In this document: piece by piece, positions 20,588-31,681 of the stretch
Layout: the number at the start of each line of letters is the position of its first letter
Position numbering within the stretch: position 1 is the stretch's first letter
Assembly (NCBI RefSeq): GCF_002104995.1
Contig: NW_024468258.1
Location: 496,001-560,000, forward strand
Reading direction: 5' to 3'
From: Linderina pennispora
Taxonomy: Eukaryota > Kickxellomycota > Kickxellomycetes > Kickxellales > Kickxellaceae
Length of the DNA: 64,000 nt
Program-made: the position numbers and the translations under genes
Notes under the pieces: generated by a model
The model's input: only the letters and a program-made list of their open reading frames with translations
Databases searched by the model: none
What the model was told of the DNA's origin: nothing

Positions 20588-21469
20588 TGGTGGGATATAG
20601 GATTGTTTGGATGTAAACGACAGGGTAAGGTAGCTTTTAAGAAAGAGGTAAAAGTATGTTCAGTATTGACGAGGAAAAAGGGAAAGGATTTTGGCGGTGG
20701 AGTAGGCTAAGAGGTGCGTTTTATTCCGCTTGGCTGCCTGTGGCCAGTCTAGCGGTAGCCGTGGTTGCACAGCCCTAGCCCTCTCCACCTCACCTGATGT
20801 TTGACGGGCAACCCGGCCAGCAATATAAATATGACTGATCCGCCATGGCGAGCTGCTAGCGCACATCTGGCGCTTAGGTAACAGGCCGCACCGGCCTCTA
20901 GACCCGCCACCTGCAAACTACCCACCGCGCATCCCCCAAAACCGGAGGCAGCTGGTTGCATATTGCCGACCACGATGCTGGTGGATCAATCCACCGGTAG
21001 CTGAATATCCAGCCAGCATGGTCTGGACACCACAAAATGACTTTCATGTGTGGGGAAACAGCAAAGGTTTGGGCACTCAGCAATGCACTACTGAGACAGG
21101 GGGTAACATGTGTATATGCAGGTAGCACTGGTATGTGTAGCGTGGTCACTACTCAGTTGTCAGCCAGCGCTAAATAGACACATCGACATGTGGAGATACC
21201 CAGACTGGCACCGCATCAGAATGGGATTGATGATCGGCACTTGGCCTCTCCAGCACATCCAGCAGCTGAATGATATCCATGATATGCTAGATCTACTTGC
21301 CTTGCTAATTCGCTGGCTATAGATAAGTTTGTGCGCGTGATGAATGGCGCCGCAGTCTGTTGTAAATGATTATAAATGAGACCGCCTTCCGCATTCGCAG
21401 GTGAGCGTCGCCTGGGTCTTTCTTGTCTCTGCTTATCTTTTTTCCCACACTCGATTTTTCACTCACACG
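20588..21469. other. Divergent promoter region
   Basis: It lies between the pacifastin-like gene and HMG-CoA lyase. A TATAAAT at 21371 fits the lyase. Nothing else is supported. Confidence 0.5.
21371..21377 (+). promoter_or_regulatory. TATA-like element upstream of HMG-CoA lyase
   Basis: TATAAAT about 95 bp before the start codon at 21470, followed by a pyrimidine-rich leader. Similar elements precede several other genes here. Confidence 0.45.
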
Positions 21470-22488
21470 ATGTTCCTCAACCCGCTGAGCACCTTTTCCC
21501 TGCGCTCGTCGCTGCGCTTCCGCCTCCCGCGCGCCTTCAGCACAACCCGCCGGGTGTCCAAGGCAAAGACATTGCCGTCTGCCGATGCCTCGCGGCCGTT
21601 TGTCAAGATCGTCGAGGTCGGTCCTCGCGACGGCCTGCAGAACGAGAAGACGCTGATCCCAGCAGCAGTCAAGATCTCGCTGATCAACCAGCTGACAGAC
21701 GCCGGGCTCCCGGTCGTCGAGGCGACCTCGTTTGTGTCGCCAAAGTGGGTGCCGCAGATGGGCGACGCCAAGCAGGTCATGGCAGGCATTACACGCAGTC
21801 CCAATGTGTCGTACCCAGTGCTGACGCCCAACACCAAGGGTCTGGAGGCAGCAATTGCAGCGGGTGCCGAGGAGGTGGCGATTTTCGGCGCGGCGTCCGA
21901 GTCGTTCAGCCAAAAGAACATCAACTGCTCGATTGCCGAGAGCATCCAGGAGGTTTGAGGATGTCGCAGCACGGGCGCAGCAGGCGGGCCTGCGGGTGCG
22001 TGGGTATGTGTCCTGTGTGGTTGGGTGCCCGTACGAGGGCAAGATCGACCCGCAGGCAGTTGCCGACGTCGCCGGACGTCTGGCGGCGCTCGGGTGCTAC
22101 GAGATTTCGCTGGGCGACACGATCGGCGTGGGGCGGCCAAGCGAGATCCGCGCGATGATCGAGGCCGTGTCCAAGACGGTGCCGGTCGAGAAGCTGGCGA
22201 TCCACTGCCACGACACGTACGGCCAGGCGCTGGCCAATATCTATGCGTCGCTGGAGGCAGGGATCCGGGTCGTGGACTCGTCGGTTGCGGGTCTTGGCGG
22301 GTGCCCGTATGCCAAGGGCGCCACGGGCAATGTGGCCACCGAGGACGTCGTGTATCTGCTTGAGGGGCTTGGGCTTCCGGACCGGCGTGGATCTGCACAA
22401 GCTGGCGGGCATTGGCCAGTGGATCTCCAATGAGCTGGGCCGCCCCACTGGTTCGCGCGTGGGCCGTGCTTTGCTGGCCAAGAAGTAG
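21470..22488 (+). CDS. Mitochondrial hydroxymethylglutaryl-CoA lyase, two apparent +1 shifts
   Basis: The ATG at 21470 opens an Arg/Ser-rich presequence (about 1-33) without acidic residues, as for matrix import. GPRDGLQNE at 51-59 binds metal and substrate, and [14 protein letters not shown] carries the catalytic Cys. The enzyme splits HMG-CoA into acetyl-CoA and acetoacetate in leucine breakdown. Frame 1 hits TGA at 21957. Skipping one G at about 21950-21953 restores the conserved SIQ-RFEDV region, and skipping C at 22374 restores [13 protein letters not shown]. With both skipped, 338 codons remain, the normal family length. No intron fits, since only one base is in excess at each site. Sequence error and recoding both remain possible. 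Confidence 0.9.
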
Positions 22489-22658
22489 CCTTCTTTTTTA
22501 CACATATGCTCCACATGCCGGGTATCTTGTCGGCCCACAAGTGCTGGCCAAGTACAAATACACATATACAGATCCTGCACATGCTTTTGCAGTGAGGTCA
22601 CGCATTTTCGGCATTTTTGCGCGCTGACAAGCACTGGTCTACACTTCTTGATACAACA

Positions 22659-23385
22659 ATGGGCGCAGGGCAGAGCAAACAGAAGATTACAGCGCATGAC
22701 AAGGCTATCCTGGACATGAAAGTGCAGCGGGACAAGCTTCGGCAGTACCAGAAAAAGGCAAGTTGCTGCAATCCCTCTCCAGCAGAGCCCCTGTAGAAGC
22801 ACCAGACTAAACGCCCTTAGCACGTTTGCTGTGTGGGTGAATCGGCTAGGTCCAGGTGATATTCGATCGCGAAGACGCAATTGCCCGCGAGCTGCTCTTG
22901 AAGGGTGACAAAAAGCGCGCATTGCTGGCACTCCGGCGACGCAAGTTCCAGGAGCAGATGATAAAGAAGACCGACGACCAGCTGTTCAACCTGCAGCAGC
23001 TGAGCGAGACAATAGAGTTCTCGCTGGTGCAAAAGGACGTCATGTTTGGGCTGGAGCAGGGAAACAAGGTGCTGACCCAGCTCAACAACGAGATGCGCAT
23101 AGAGGATGTCGAGCGGCTGGCCGACGACACGGCAGAGGCAATTGCTTATCAGAACGAGGTTTCGGAAGGCGCTTCAGGCTCACATGACTGCCGAGGACGA
23201 AGACGCAGTTCTGGCTGAGCTCGAGGAGCTGGAGCGGCAGGAGGCTGATAGGCTCCGGCTCGAGATGCCGCACGTGCCCAGTCATGCCCTGCCTGAGCAA
23301 GCACAAGGAGCAGCGGAGGAGGAAGGAGGAGGAAGAGGAGGAGGTCGAAGCTCAGCGCGCCCGGAATGAACCATTGCTTGCGTGA
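22659..23385 (+). CDS. VPS20: ESCRT-III subunit VPS20/CHMP6
   Basis: Exon 1 is 22659-22757, and exon 2 starts at 22850 after a 92-bp intron with a GC donor (GCAAGT) and CTAG acceptor. The protein begins MGAGQSKQ, an N-myristoylation signal as in Vps20/CHMP6, followed by a basic Snf7 core (RDKLRQYQKK, RKFQEQMIKKTDDQL) and an acidic tail with MTAEDEDAVLAELEEL, the MIM-type helix. It nucleates ESCRT-III on endosomes for multivesicular-body sorting. The frame breaks at 23159 (extra G in CGAGGTTT), and probably again in the tail near 23300, where one skip gives an end NEPLLA before TGA at 23383-23385. Corrected length is about 210 residues, as in the family. Confidence 0.85.
22758..22849 (+). other. 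GC-AG intron in VPS20
   Basis: The exon boundary is AAAAAG|GCAAGT and the acceptor GGCTAG|GTCCAG. Joining keeps phase 0 and gives a continuous YQKK-VQVIFDRED of the same length as CHMP6. No GT donor nearby fits. Confidence 0.6.
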
Positions 23386-23618
23386 TGCTTTGATTGATGC
23401 CAACCTCGCAACTGGTTTTTTTAATACAATATGTTCCGCTAGAGCTCGCCAGAATTGCGCAGGGAGCATTGCGATTGTGTGATTGAGGCTGAGCACTGCT
23501 GCGGAGTGTAATCAGCGAGATATGGATTGCGAAAGTGAACTATAGACAGAAGAGACATGGTGTACAAGAGTGCGAATGTGGGAAACGGACGGGTGGAAAC
23601 GGGAGAGAGAATGCGCTT

Positions 23619-24419
23619 CTACGACGACGTCGAGGGGCGATGGGATGAGCTGCTGAACAGAGTCCACCCAAGGCTGCGCGAACCCAAATGATCGGTGGTG
23701 CGTGCAGGCACTGAGCTCTGCGGCACACCCGGCTCGGACGCCCTGCGTGCTGCCGGGTACCGGTACCCGCGCGGGTGAATGGGGGGCTTCTCGATTGCAC
23801 GCTCCCCCAGCTGCCACTGGCTAACAACCTCCGACGAGCAGACGTGCTCGCCGGCGCCGGGGTATTCCGGGAGCAGCTCCTCGCCAGGCAGCGGCCCAGC
23901 CGGCAAAAAGTCATTTTCGCCTGCACTGTCGATCAGCAAGCCCTGCTCGCCTTGCGCCAGAGAAGTCAGCCCCGGCGTCGACGTCGTCCGCCTGACACCC
24001 CCATGGCTGCGCTGCTCGGCGACGCGCATCGGCGAGGCAATCACCCCAATCTCCATCGCATCATCGTAGGATGGCGGCCGGCTGTTTCCGGCGTACGGCG
24101 GCGGCGGAGGGTACGGGATGTCGTTGATGATCGACCAGGCGCCACGGCAGTAGCCAGGCGGCTGCCGGAGCATCAGGGCGTCGCGCGCCCGCGAAATCGA
24201 CTTGCGCAGGCGTTCGGCCAGCGTCGGCCGGTTCGCGTGGGAGCCGGTCTCGATGAGGCCTGCCTCGAGCGACTCGGGTGTGAGCTCAAACTGCTCCTGT
24301 GTGGTGAGAGACCGCTGGGCTGCCAGCTGTGCAAGCACCAGGTTGCGCTGAACCGTATCCAGAACGACAGCATTAGCGCTGTGAGCCGTGGTCTCGACTA
24401 TCTGTTGTGAAAGATACAT
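23619..24419 (-). CDS. PPxY-motif protein A (tandem pair)
   Basis: A 266-residue frame taken from the ATG complementary to 24417-24419; an upstream extension is less likely. The N-terminal helix ANAVVLDTVQRNLVLAQL is followed by a basic segment, then PPGYCRGAW, IINDIPYPPPPPY and RPPSYDD, which gives two strict PPxY motifs plus LLPEY. Near the C-terminus is VVSQWQLGERAIEKP, followed by IHPRGYRYP. These blocks recur in the gene at 26083-26830, so the two are paralogues in the same orientation. I know no named family. PPxY content suggests a partner of a WW-domain ubiquitin ligase. It is intact in one frame. Confidence 0.7.
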   Translation of the reverse strand: MYLSQQIVETTAHSANAVVLDTVQRNLVLAQLAAQRSLTTQEQFELTPESLEAGLIETGSHANRPTLAERLRKSISRARDALMLRQPPGYCRGAWSIINDIPYPPPPPYAGNSRPPSYDDAMEIGVIASPMRVAEQRSHGGVRRTTSTPGLTSLAQGEQGLLIDSAGENDFLPAGPLPGEELLPEYPGAGEHVCSSEVVSQWQLGERAIEKPPIHPRGYRYPAARRASEPGVPQSSVPARTTDHLGSRSLGWTLFSSSSHRPSTSS

Positions 24420-26082
24420 CGAAAGGAATGGTAGGGCCTGCGGAGCAGAAGCGAAATGAGAGATGGAGGGCTGAAAATCGGGGCAAAGGCGTGACCGGGA
24501 GGGAGATACTGGTTTATATGTGATTTTTGGCAATACTGTCCTGAATTCCAGCGAGGAAATTGGCCGGGGGAACAGTGCGCTGAGCCCGAATGAGACAGTG
24601 ACGATAAAGCTGAGATATTTTGGTCAACCCAGTGTGGAGTGCACATAATACAGGAACTGGTTGGGGACTGGCAATTTATAACTCTATCCATTCTCGGCTG
24701 GCGATGCAGGGGAGGAATGTTCGTCGTTGGTGCTGTGCGAGTGCGTCCATGCTGCTCACCATGAATGGCAAGAAGTGCTCGCTTACTCTTGCAGATCCAC
24801 TTTTCCACTGGGCTAGGCTGCTCTCTCCCAGCACAGTGACGCCTTTTTCTTAGCAACCCATGGCCAATGGAACAATCCGATGAGGCCCAGCGCGGACCAC
24901 GGGGTGGAGAGCCCGTGGATCGCACACCAGGCAGCCTCAGGAACCATGCTCTGATTTGGTCGTGGCTCAAGTGCTCGGAAGACAATCCACACCCCATTGG
25001 CGGTCAACCGCAGATATATGACAGCGCTTCTGGCTAGCTGCTATCAACTTTAATGCCGACGAAGAATATGCCTTACGAGTTCAAGGGGAAGGAGCCTGCG
25101 CAATTCCACTTGTAGCTCCGAGATATCCATGAGGGGGAGGTAGCGCTGGGGGACTGGGCAAGGTGCGCGCTGATATGGAAAGATAGCATGCAAGGTGCTT
25201 GCGGAAACCCGCAGCACAGATATCGACCAGGTAGTCCGCCAAAATACTGGTAAACATTGGGGGGATATGAGGTGCCGCACGCTGACAAACTCAGCACGCT
25301 GACAAACCCAGCACACGGACTATCATTGACTATGCATACGTTTGACATCCGCGCCCTCTCACAGATAGCTGATGCCAGCAGGCGAGGTCCGCAGACTCAG
25401 TATCGCCGCCAGGGTACACATACAAGGTATGATTCATACGCGAAGCCAAGAATAGAGGCTATCCAGGTACTACTGTGGAGAAACCCAGTTGGCCCTCCAC
25501 CAGAGCCCAACCTTGCGACAATGTCACAGCGTTGGGATCAATACATGTCGTATCTTGGGGACGATGTCGACCCAACTTTGTCCCTTTCCATTTCATTTCT
25601 TTGGCCACTGGGCCTTTTCTGTACCACGCACTGGGAGAAAAATAAAACTCCATCCGCCGCACTGTGAGCTGGACCCATTCAGCCGCAAGGCGATCAAGGC
25701 TGATAAAAGTCCAGTCAGGGACTGCCGAATCGGCGTTGAGTAGACATGTGCAAACAGCGGTGTGCCAGTACTGACGCAATTGGCCCCCATTCTGAGTTTT
25801 TTTTACACAATCATTACAAAACGCAGAGTGATGTTATTTGGAAAACAAGTGGCCAGACCATGGTGCGGCACGCCGCAGAGGCCCTTTACTACTCGTGTCT
25901 TGCTTAGCAGCTACGCCTATCCTCGTCAGAACCCCCCACAACACAAACTACAAAGTGTCTTGAGCCTATTGCTTGCTGTCTGAATGCACTGGCCAGTGTC
26001 TTTCGTTGCTACACGTATATACCGCCCAATATTGCTCGCCAGTGCATATCTGCCTGACAATTGCTGCTATATATTTTAACAT
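24420..26082. other. Intergenic region between PPxY paralogues
   Basis: It includes the promoter of paralogue A. A plus-strand frame near 25344-25667 ends in a short hydrophobic stretch (LSLSISFLWPLGLF) but matches nothing I know, and I do not call it. No RNA gene or repeat was recognised. Confidence 0.4.
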
Positions 26083-26830
26083 CTACATTTGAGATGAGAC
26101 AGAGAGATGGGAGCGATTGCCGGTTAGATTCCACCGATGGCTACGCAAGCGACCTGGAACACTTGCTCTACGCACACATGGATATTGGTATCCGTAAGGG
26201 TGAATTGATGGCTTTTCGATCGCAGGTGCACCAAGTTGCCACTGGCTGACAACAGGCGAGGTGTAGACTTCCTGGCCTGGAAAGCGGTATTGCAGAAGGT
26301 TATCCCCTCATAGCTCCCACTTAGGTGCTGTTCAGTAAATAGAGAGCCAGCAACAGAATATTCGTTGGCGATATCTCGATGCATAGTACGTATCCCTCGC
26401 CCAAACCCCAGTGCCAGACGCACCAGTGTTGACTCATGCAGGATACTCATGGGGCTCCTCTCTTCCTCTGCTCCAGCTAGAGCAGCTACCACACCCAGCT
26501 TTAGCGAGTCGCCGTAGCTGGGGAGCTGGTCGATACCTGGATATGATGAGGGCGAAGGCAGACCATGCGCAACATCATTGATAGCTGGCCATGAACCACG
26601 CTTGTAGCTGGGCGGACGGTCGAGCCTGATTGCACTGAAACTGCGTGTAGTTGGGGTTCGCAGCCACTTAGCCGAGGTTTTCCGAGCCTTGGCCGAAGAA
26701 TCGACAATCCCATGAGAGATGGAGGCTTGTCCCTGGATCGGCCCTGCATGGCGGGTGGAAGATGCAAGAGGATCTGATTTTGCTGGAAGGCATCCAGAAT
26801 AGCGGAGCTAGCTACTTGGATCATGACCAT
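26083..26830 (-). CDS. PPxY-motif protein B, paralogue of A, with several +1 breaks
   Basis: It is not readable in one frame. Segments collinear with paralogue A appear in succession: ASSAILDAFQQNQILLHL (A: ANAVVLDTVQRNLVLAQL), then LDRPPSYKRGSWPAINDV (A: LRQPPGYCRGAWSIINDI), then LPSYGDSLKLGVVA, then ANEYSVAGSLFTEQ, then VVSQWQLGAPAIEKP with IHPYGYQYP and RRAS. The shifts needed fall near 26736, 26743 and 26290-26310; each pair could also be written as one -1. With four skipped bases the length is about 247 residues, close to A. A TATA-like element sits at 26917-26924. It is either a real second gene with sequence errors or a decaying duplicate; the high identity of the C-terminal block favours a functional copy. 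Confidence 0.6.
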
Positions 26831-26916
26831 CGGAAGTCCGGTTGGTGTTGAGTAGATGCTATGGATGCAAAATTGAGAGGAAAGGGAGCAGGATGGGCTC
26901 ACACCGTCGAGACTGG

Positions 26917-26924
26917 CTTTTATA
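26917..26924 (-). promoter_or_regulatory. TATA-like element upstream of gene B
   Basis: TATAAAAG on the minus strand, about 90 bp before the proposed start at 26830. It supports gene B being a transcribed unit. Confidence 0.4.
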
Positions 26925-27819
26925 CCAGAGCTTCAGAGTAGCTCCACTCTAAAATTCGCCGGCCATCAATGTCCTGGAATCCACTACAGTGGTGGGCTCT
27001 ATACAGAGAGGGCAATAATCATCAAAGGGCAATAAGAGGAATGTCAGACAAATCAGGGTGCCATCCACCACTTCAAAGTGCGGTATCAGTAATTGGCAAT
27101 TTATTATGTCACGCATCGTGAGCGGTCGCAGGAAGAGAAGGTCAGCCATGGTGTCAGTAAACCCATGACATTCCCTGCCCGCACGTAGGAAGGGATGGGG
27201 GGTGCACAGCTGTGAGACGGCGTATGCGCACCTGTCTCTTTTCCACTGCGCCCGACCGCTCCTTTTAGTGTTGTATTCAATTTCGATTACTGCAGCATGG
27301 AACTGTGGGGGGGGGATGCAGAACCACAGAGCGCGGATCACCGGTAGAGGGACATGGCGGAAACATATGGCGGAAAGTTGACAGCTGCAGAAACCCCTCC
27401 GCGGTGGGGCAACGTTTGGAATCCACCTTTTGCCCAACATAATGGTGCATGCTTTTTTTTTTTAGCTGCTATCTACAGACCTGTCAATACAGCTTACTAG
27501 ATTCTGCTCTCCGAGAGGATCCATTAGCACGTGTATATGGATATTCCTAACTGCATAGGGCAAGCCTGTGCAGTCCAGCTAAAGAGAACATCTACAGTGG
27601 TGATGCACTGGAAAGCAGCTGTTTATGAGGCACAGCAAGCACAATGTGCTACACTTGTGTCCAAGTATGCTAGAGTCCGAAATATTGTGGATGACAAGCA
27701 CAAGCCATTTGATAATCAGTAGTCTCTGAGCTCTGCTAAGTGTGAAGCGTGAATCTGAAAAACAATAGTGGTGCAGACAATGGCTCCTGATCAGATCGAA
27801 ACTCACTAGTCAGATATTG

Positions 27820-27965
27820 AAGCTAGGTGTTGACAGTCTGCATGTCGCCGCTGTGGGTACCACAGATTTGTGAAGTGATTGGGGGCTTTTCGCTGGATCG
27901 GTGTCAAATAGACTGGGGTACCCAAAGACCAGGCGTCAAGTCGGTAGTACGAGTGTTAGATATGA
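27820..27965 (-). pseudogene. Possible decayed protein-kinase-like fragment
   Basis: Read on the minus strand it gives YYRLDAWSLGTPVYLTP, reminiscent of the GTPxYMxP activation-segment end of fungal kinases, with stops on either side. No catalytic loop or nucleotide-binding motif is near. This is a weak resemblance and could be chance. Confidence 0.2.
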
Positions 27966-28545
27966 GTTGTGTTTGGTGATGGAAACCACAATGCATTTCA
28001 AGCGAGCCTTGATGTTTCTGCCTCTTGATTCCAGAGGCTGGCTGTCTATAAATGGGGACTACCGTAGGCGACTGGTAACGCACCCTACTTTTCTTCTCTT
28101 TCACTTTTGTCCTTTTAGCCATCATTTTCCTCTCTTACAAACTAGCACGGTCTGGTCGGTCCTAGCTGCATATAGCAATTAGCCCGCATTTGCACACATT
28201 ACTCAACTACATCAAGGTATGTGCACATCAAGCATGGCATGGGAAGGGGTTTGGTGGGTATCCAACAGGAAGAGTATTCATGCCTGCATGTCCACTGCAG
28301 CTGTGATGTGCGAGGCAACCAATCATGTTGTGATTGGCCATTCCTCATGCAGCATCTTGTCAATGTGTGCAGGCCAGCCTTTTTGACAAGTTGTCTCGGC
28401 AGCCCCGTTTTCCTCTCAATTTTCATACTCTTACTTTCTGCTCCCCTCCTTTATATACTCTTGTGTATCTTCAAACCTTTGTTGGTGTCCCATCTGTCGC
28501 CAGGGAACTCAACGTGGTCACTATAGCATTTTTGACGCTTGCCTA

Positions 28546-31188
28546 ATGTTTTCTGGTCAACGGAAGAAGCCTGACAGTAAAAAATCAGGCGGTCAGGGCC
28601 AACAACCGCCAACGTCACCAACTAATAGCCCAGCACAGCACGGCAGTAGCTTGCCCATTCCACCGACCCATAGGTCTACGGAGCTTTTGACGGCAAGAGG
28701 TGCGCGCGCCACAGACAGGAGCCCTGCCATTGGATGGGAAACGCAGATATCGGACAGTAACAGCTTAGACTCGATGTATAAATACGACCGGTCGATTGCT
28801 CAATCCCTAAATACCGCAGTCGCCGAGCTTCATACACTTCTTAGCCAGCAGGTGGCTATCGCTGTGCCAGACTTTACACATGGCATTGCTACGAGGTTTG
28901 TCCGCTACATTGGTGCAATCGAGGTCCCTGGCCAGATGCCGGACTCGGTCGAGGTGGCCAACACCTACATGATCAACCTTGCTGTGCGACCTGGACTCAT
29001 GAATCTCATCACAGAGTGGATTGTCACCCATGGCAGGTCCAAGGGCTTGTATCCGCCAAAGTTTGACGGTATCACAGAGTACGGAAGCCAGAAGATCAGC
29101 AGGGCCCCTCCCGAGTTTACCCAGCAAGTGTGCTTTATCGACCAGGCTCCGCATGACCCCTTGAACGCGCCCAGCCAGGACACAAGCATCAAGATGGACA
29201 TGCTCGAGGCGATTGAGCCGCTCTTTATCTCTGGCCCGTCGGGACTGGGCAAAAGCCACCTGATGCTTGGGGCTGCTGCCCAGTTGGCGGGCCGGCAAAA
29301 CGTCGTGGTCATCTACATCGACGATGCTGGCGACCTTATTGTGCAGCCGGGATCCAACGAGCAGTTTGTATCAGTTGTCGAGCACATGGCTTGCAGGTTT
29401 ATCGACCACCAGCCTGTTTTGGATGCAATAACCCAGTGGTACAAGGAAACCGAGATGGCGCAGACGAACCTGAAGGTGAAGATGCACGATCTGCTGAAGC
29501 GTATCCGCGCGTACTGCGATAAAAAGTGGATTACGGCGGTGTTTTTCATCGATGACTACGAAAAGATTGTTGACAAGCCGAGTAATGACGTGGTCTTTGA
29601 TATCCGCGAGCTGAGCCGGTACTTGCAGTTTATGACGGTCGTTTCATCGTCGAATCCGAACAAAATGCGCCAGATTGCCGAGGCGACACAGCAGTGCGTT
29701 ATCACCACACTCCCTGACTTTAATGACATCGACAACATCGCATTGGCCGTGCACCCCTCCCTCGATATCACACTTGACGACCTGCAGCGGATTTCCAAAG
29801 GCCTCGACAACTACCCAGTGGATGTTGTCTCGACACTGACACGGTTGAGCAACTATATTGAGCGCGACCCAAGAGTGTATGCAGACACAGAATTCCACAA
29901 GGTTGACAAGGTGCAAATCTGTATCAACGAGCAGATTCTGGAGCGCAGCACGCGCATTTCCCGCTTGCACTCGATATTCGTAGAACAGTGCCTTGACAAT
30001 ACGATTCTGCGCGCAGGTATCAGTGACGACGCTCTGAAGAAGGTTCGCGTTGGCAAAAACAAGGAGGTGATATCGACTGATTCCGGCGAGCTGTACTCCG
30101 AGATGCTGCGCATTAAGCGTGCGGTCTTCATGATGTACCACGGCTTGGAAATGAAACCTGGGTCACGTCGTGATCTGCATTTTATGGTTCCCGAGTACGC
30201 AGCCAGCGCCAGCAGCTTGGGCGCAATCGAGTCGCGCCGATACGGCATGGTGTGCCGGCCGCCGGCTGCACGCAAGATCCTATATGAGTCGTATTTCCGC
30301 GGCACCATATTGGAGCAGTTCCAGTGGATCTTCAAGCTGTGTGCGTCCAAGTACGACATGGAGCCGAACGAGCGCGTGCGCTTCTTTGACCTGTCGCTGC
30401 TGGAGCTTGGCCGTCTGGTGGCATCGGTGGTGAACCTGGAAACAGAGCGAATGACGACGGTGATGTTTGATTTCGGCCGCCAAGTTATCACCCTGACAGA
30501 CTGCATCACCTTTGACAATGCCATAGAAGCGGCCTCTAATATCATTGCGGACATGCGCAAGGCAGGTCCGAGATACCTGCCGTCAAAAAGTAAGCAGACA
30601 GTAACCTTTGGGCACACTACCATGCTGCACCTTCCGGGTCTGGACTTCGATGAGCAAGTGGATGGCGGAGGAGATGCGCAAGGCCACTCACCACCAAGGG
30701 TCCTTCATTCTCGCTCTCACTCGCGAGGACAAGTTCACAGAGAGCGTTTTTACGGGATGTGATATTAAAGTAACGTGGATCGTCAGCGACCCGATCAAGG
30801 TGGTGCCCTCTGGCGCCAGGCCAGGAGCGGGATGGGAGAACAACTGGAGTGAAGGGGCTCCCCAATCCTGCTGACGCACAGGCTGCAGAGCGGGAGCGTG
30901 AATACAACGCGCCGCTGCGCGATATGTACGACAATGACACCGAGTTTGGGTACGAGAACAGCTGGTCAGCAAAGGCGATCAAGATCTTTGGGCGCATTGG
31001 AGACAAGAGCAGGTTTGCTGGTGCTGATGACGTTGGAATGATTGCAGGTGGCGCCTAATGACCGTGTGGGCGGTATCATCCAAAGTAAGGGCAAGCTGAG
31101 CGGAGTTAATCCTGAATCCATGTCGAGCTTTGGCTTTATTGCCATCGAGACGGTAAACGCACTCAAGCCGACGTTAAAGAACGTTTAA
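28546..31188 (+). CDS. Orphan P-loop NTPase with conserved C-terminal region
   Basis: The ATG at 28546 follows a TATATA near 28451. After a Ser/Pro/Gln-rich N-terminus (about 1-70) comes a mixed region and then Walker A GPSGLGKSH at about 230-238, a hydrophobic strand ending YIDD, and a Walker-B-like AVFFIDDYEK near 331-340. The rest is alpha-rich with no domain I can name; crinkler/RHS-type or STAND-like ATPases are the nearest idea, held loosely. The first 2.1 kb is open. The C-terminus needs single-base skips at 30655, 30857 and 31056, after which the frame runs to TAA at 31186-31188 (879 codons). Regulation and role are unknown. Confidence 0.6.
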
Positions 31189-31305
31189 CTCTCATTGTCA
31201 TTTGCTTCAACAGCATATGCGATACATATAAATATCCACAGATTCAAGTGGAAGAAAAGGTTTATTAACGCGATAATAAAGAAGGGTGGGCATGAGGAGT
31301 GGTCG

Positions 31306-31470
31306 TCATAGCTTGGGAAGTGGGTCGTTATGTTGGTGCAAGCCAGCCCTAGGTAGTCGTAAGAAATTGGTCGGGGGCGGTAGAAGGACGTAGAGGGGAT
31401 GTGCGCAGCTTGGAAGGAATGTGGGCTGGCTGTATTGCGTAGAGGTCGTTAGGAGGAATGAGGAGGTCAT
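31306..31470 (-). CDS. Possible 54-residue hydrophobic/proline-rich peptide
   Basis: A minus-strand TATAAAAGG at 31577-31585 and AATAAA-type signals near 31266-31280 bracket a short transcription unit. Its ATG at 31470 opens 54 codons rich in Ser, Thr, Leu and Pro (MTSSFLLTTSTQYSQPTFL at the start). No family match. It could equally be a non-coding transcript. Confidence 0.22.
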   Translation of the reverse strand: MTSSFLLTTSTQYSQPTFLPSCAHPLYVLLPPPTNFLRLPRAGLHQHNDPLPKL

Positions 31471-31576
31471 TAGGGCGGACGAGTGGTGGAGTATTAGGTG
31501 CGAGGGAGATTGGTCGGTATCAAAAGGAAGGGGAGGGGCGTAATGGCGTTTGGGTAGACCTCTGCGGTCCCGCAGT

Positions 31577-31585
31577 CCTTTTATA
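31577..31585 (-). promoter_or_regulatory. Strong TATA-like box
   Basis: TATAAAAGG on the minus strand, about 107 bp before the small reading frame starting at 31470. It lies just beyond the 3' end of the BAH gene, so it is not that gene's own promoter. Confidence 0.4.
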
Positions 31586-31681
31586 CTGCTCGCTCGACGG
31601 GCGACTCGCCACAGCATAATGGAATGTAGGGCGATTGTGTGGCAAAACAAAAAATTACAAACATGCAGTGCATTAGGCTTT

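Larger units (their letters stand above)
26831..28545. other. Intergenic, mostly without coding signal
   Basis: It separates divergent gene B and the NTPase gene. A homopolymer of G occurs at about 27307 and an A/T run at 27451. Apart from the weak kinase-like fragment noted separately, I see nothing supportable. Confidence 0.4.
31189..31681. other. Intergenic, tail-to-tail
   Basis: It lies between the NTPase stop and the 3' end of the BAH gene. It holds only the small putative transcription unit on the minus strand. Confidence 0.4.

Noticed and set aside
21950-21960. Classical +1 slip at a stop (GTT TGA) in HMG-CoA lyase as programmed recoding
   Set aside because: The family alignment puts the extra base before the stop codon, at CAG-G or GAG-G, and other sites lack a nearby 0-frame stop, so a shared stop-driven signal is not supported.
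22361-22488. A tiny intron in HMG-CoA lyase in place of a frame break
   Set aside because: Only one base is in excess between conserved residues, so no intron can fit.
26330-26420. MHRDIANEY on the minus strand, looking like a kinase catalytic loop
   Set aside because: The segment aligns with AGENDFLPAGPLPGEE of paralogue A and sits between other A-like blocks, so it belongs to PPxY gene B and not to a kinase.
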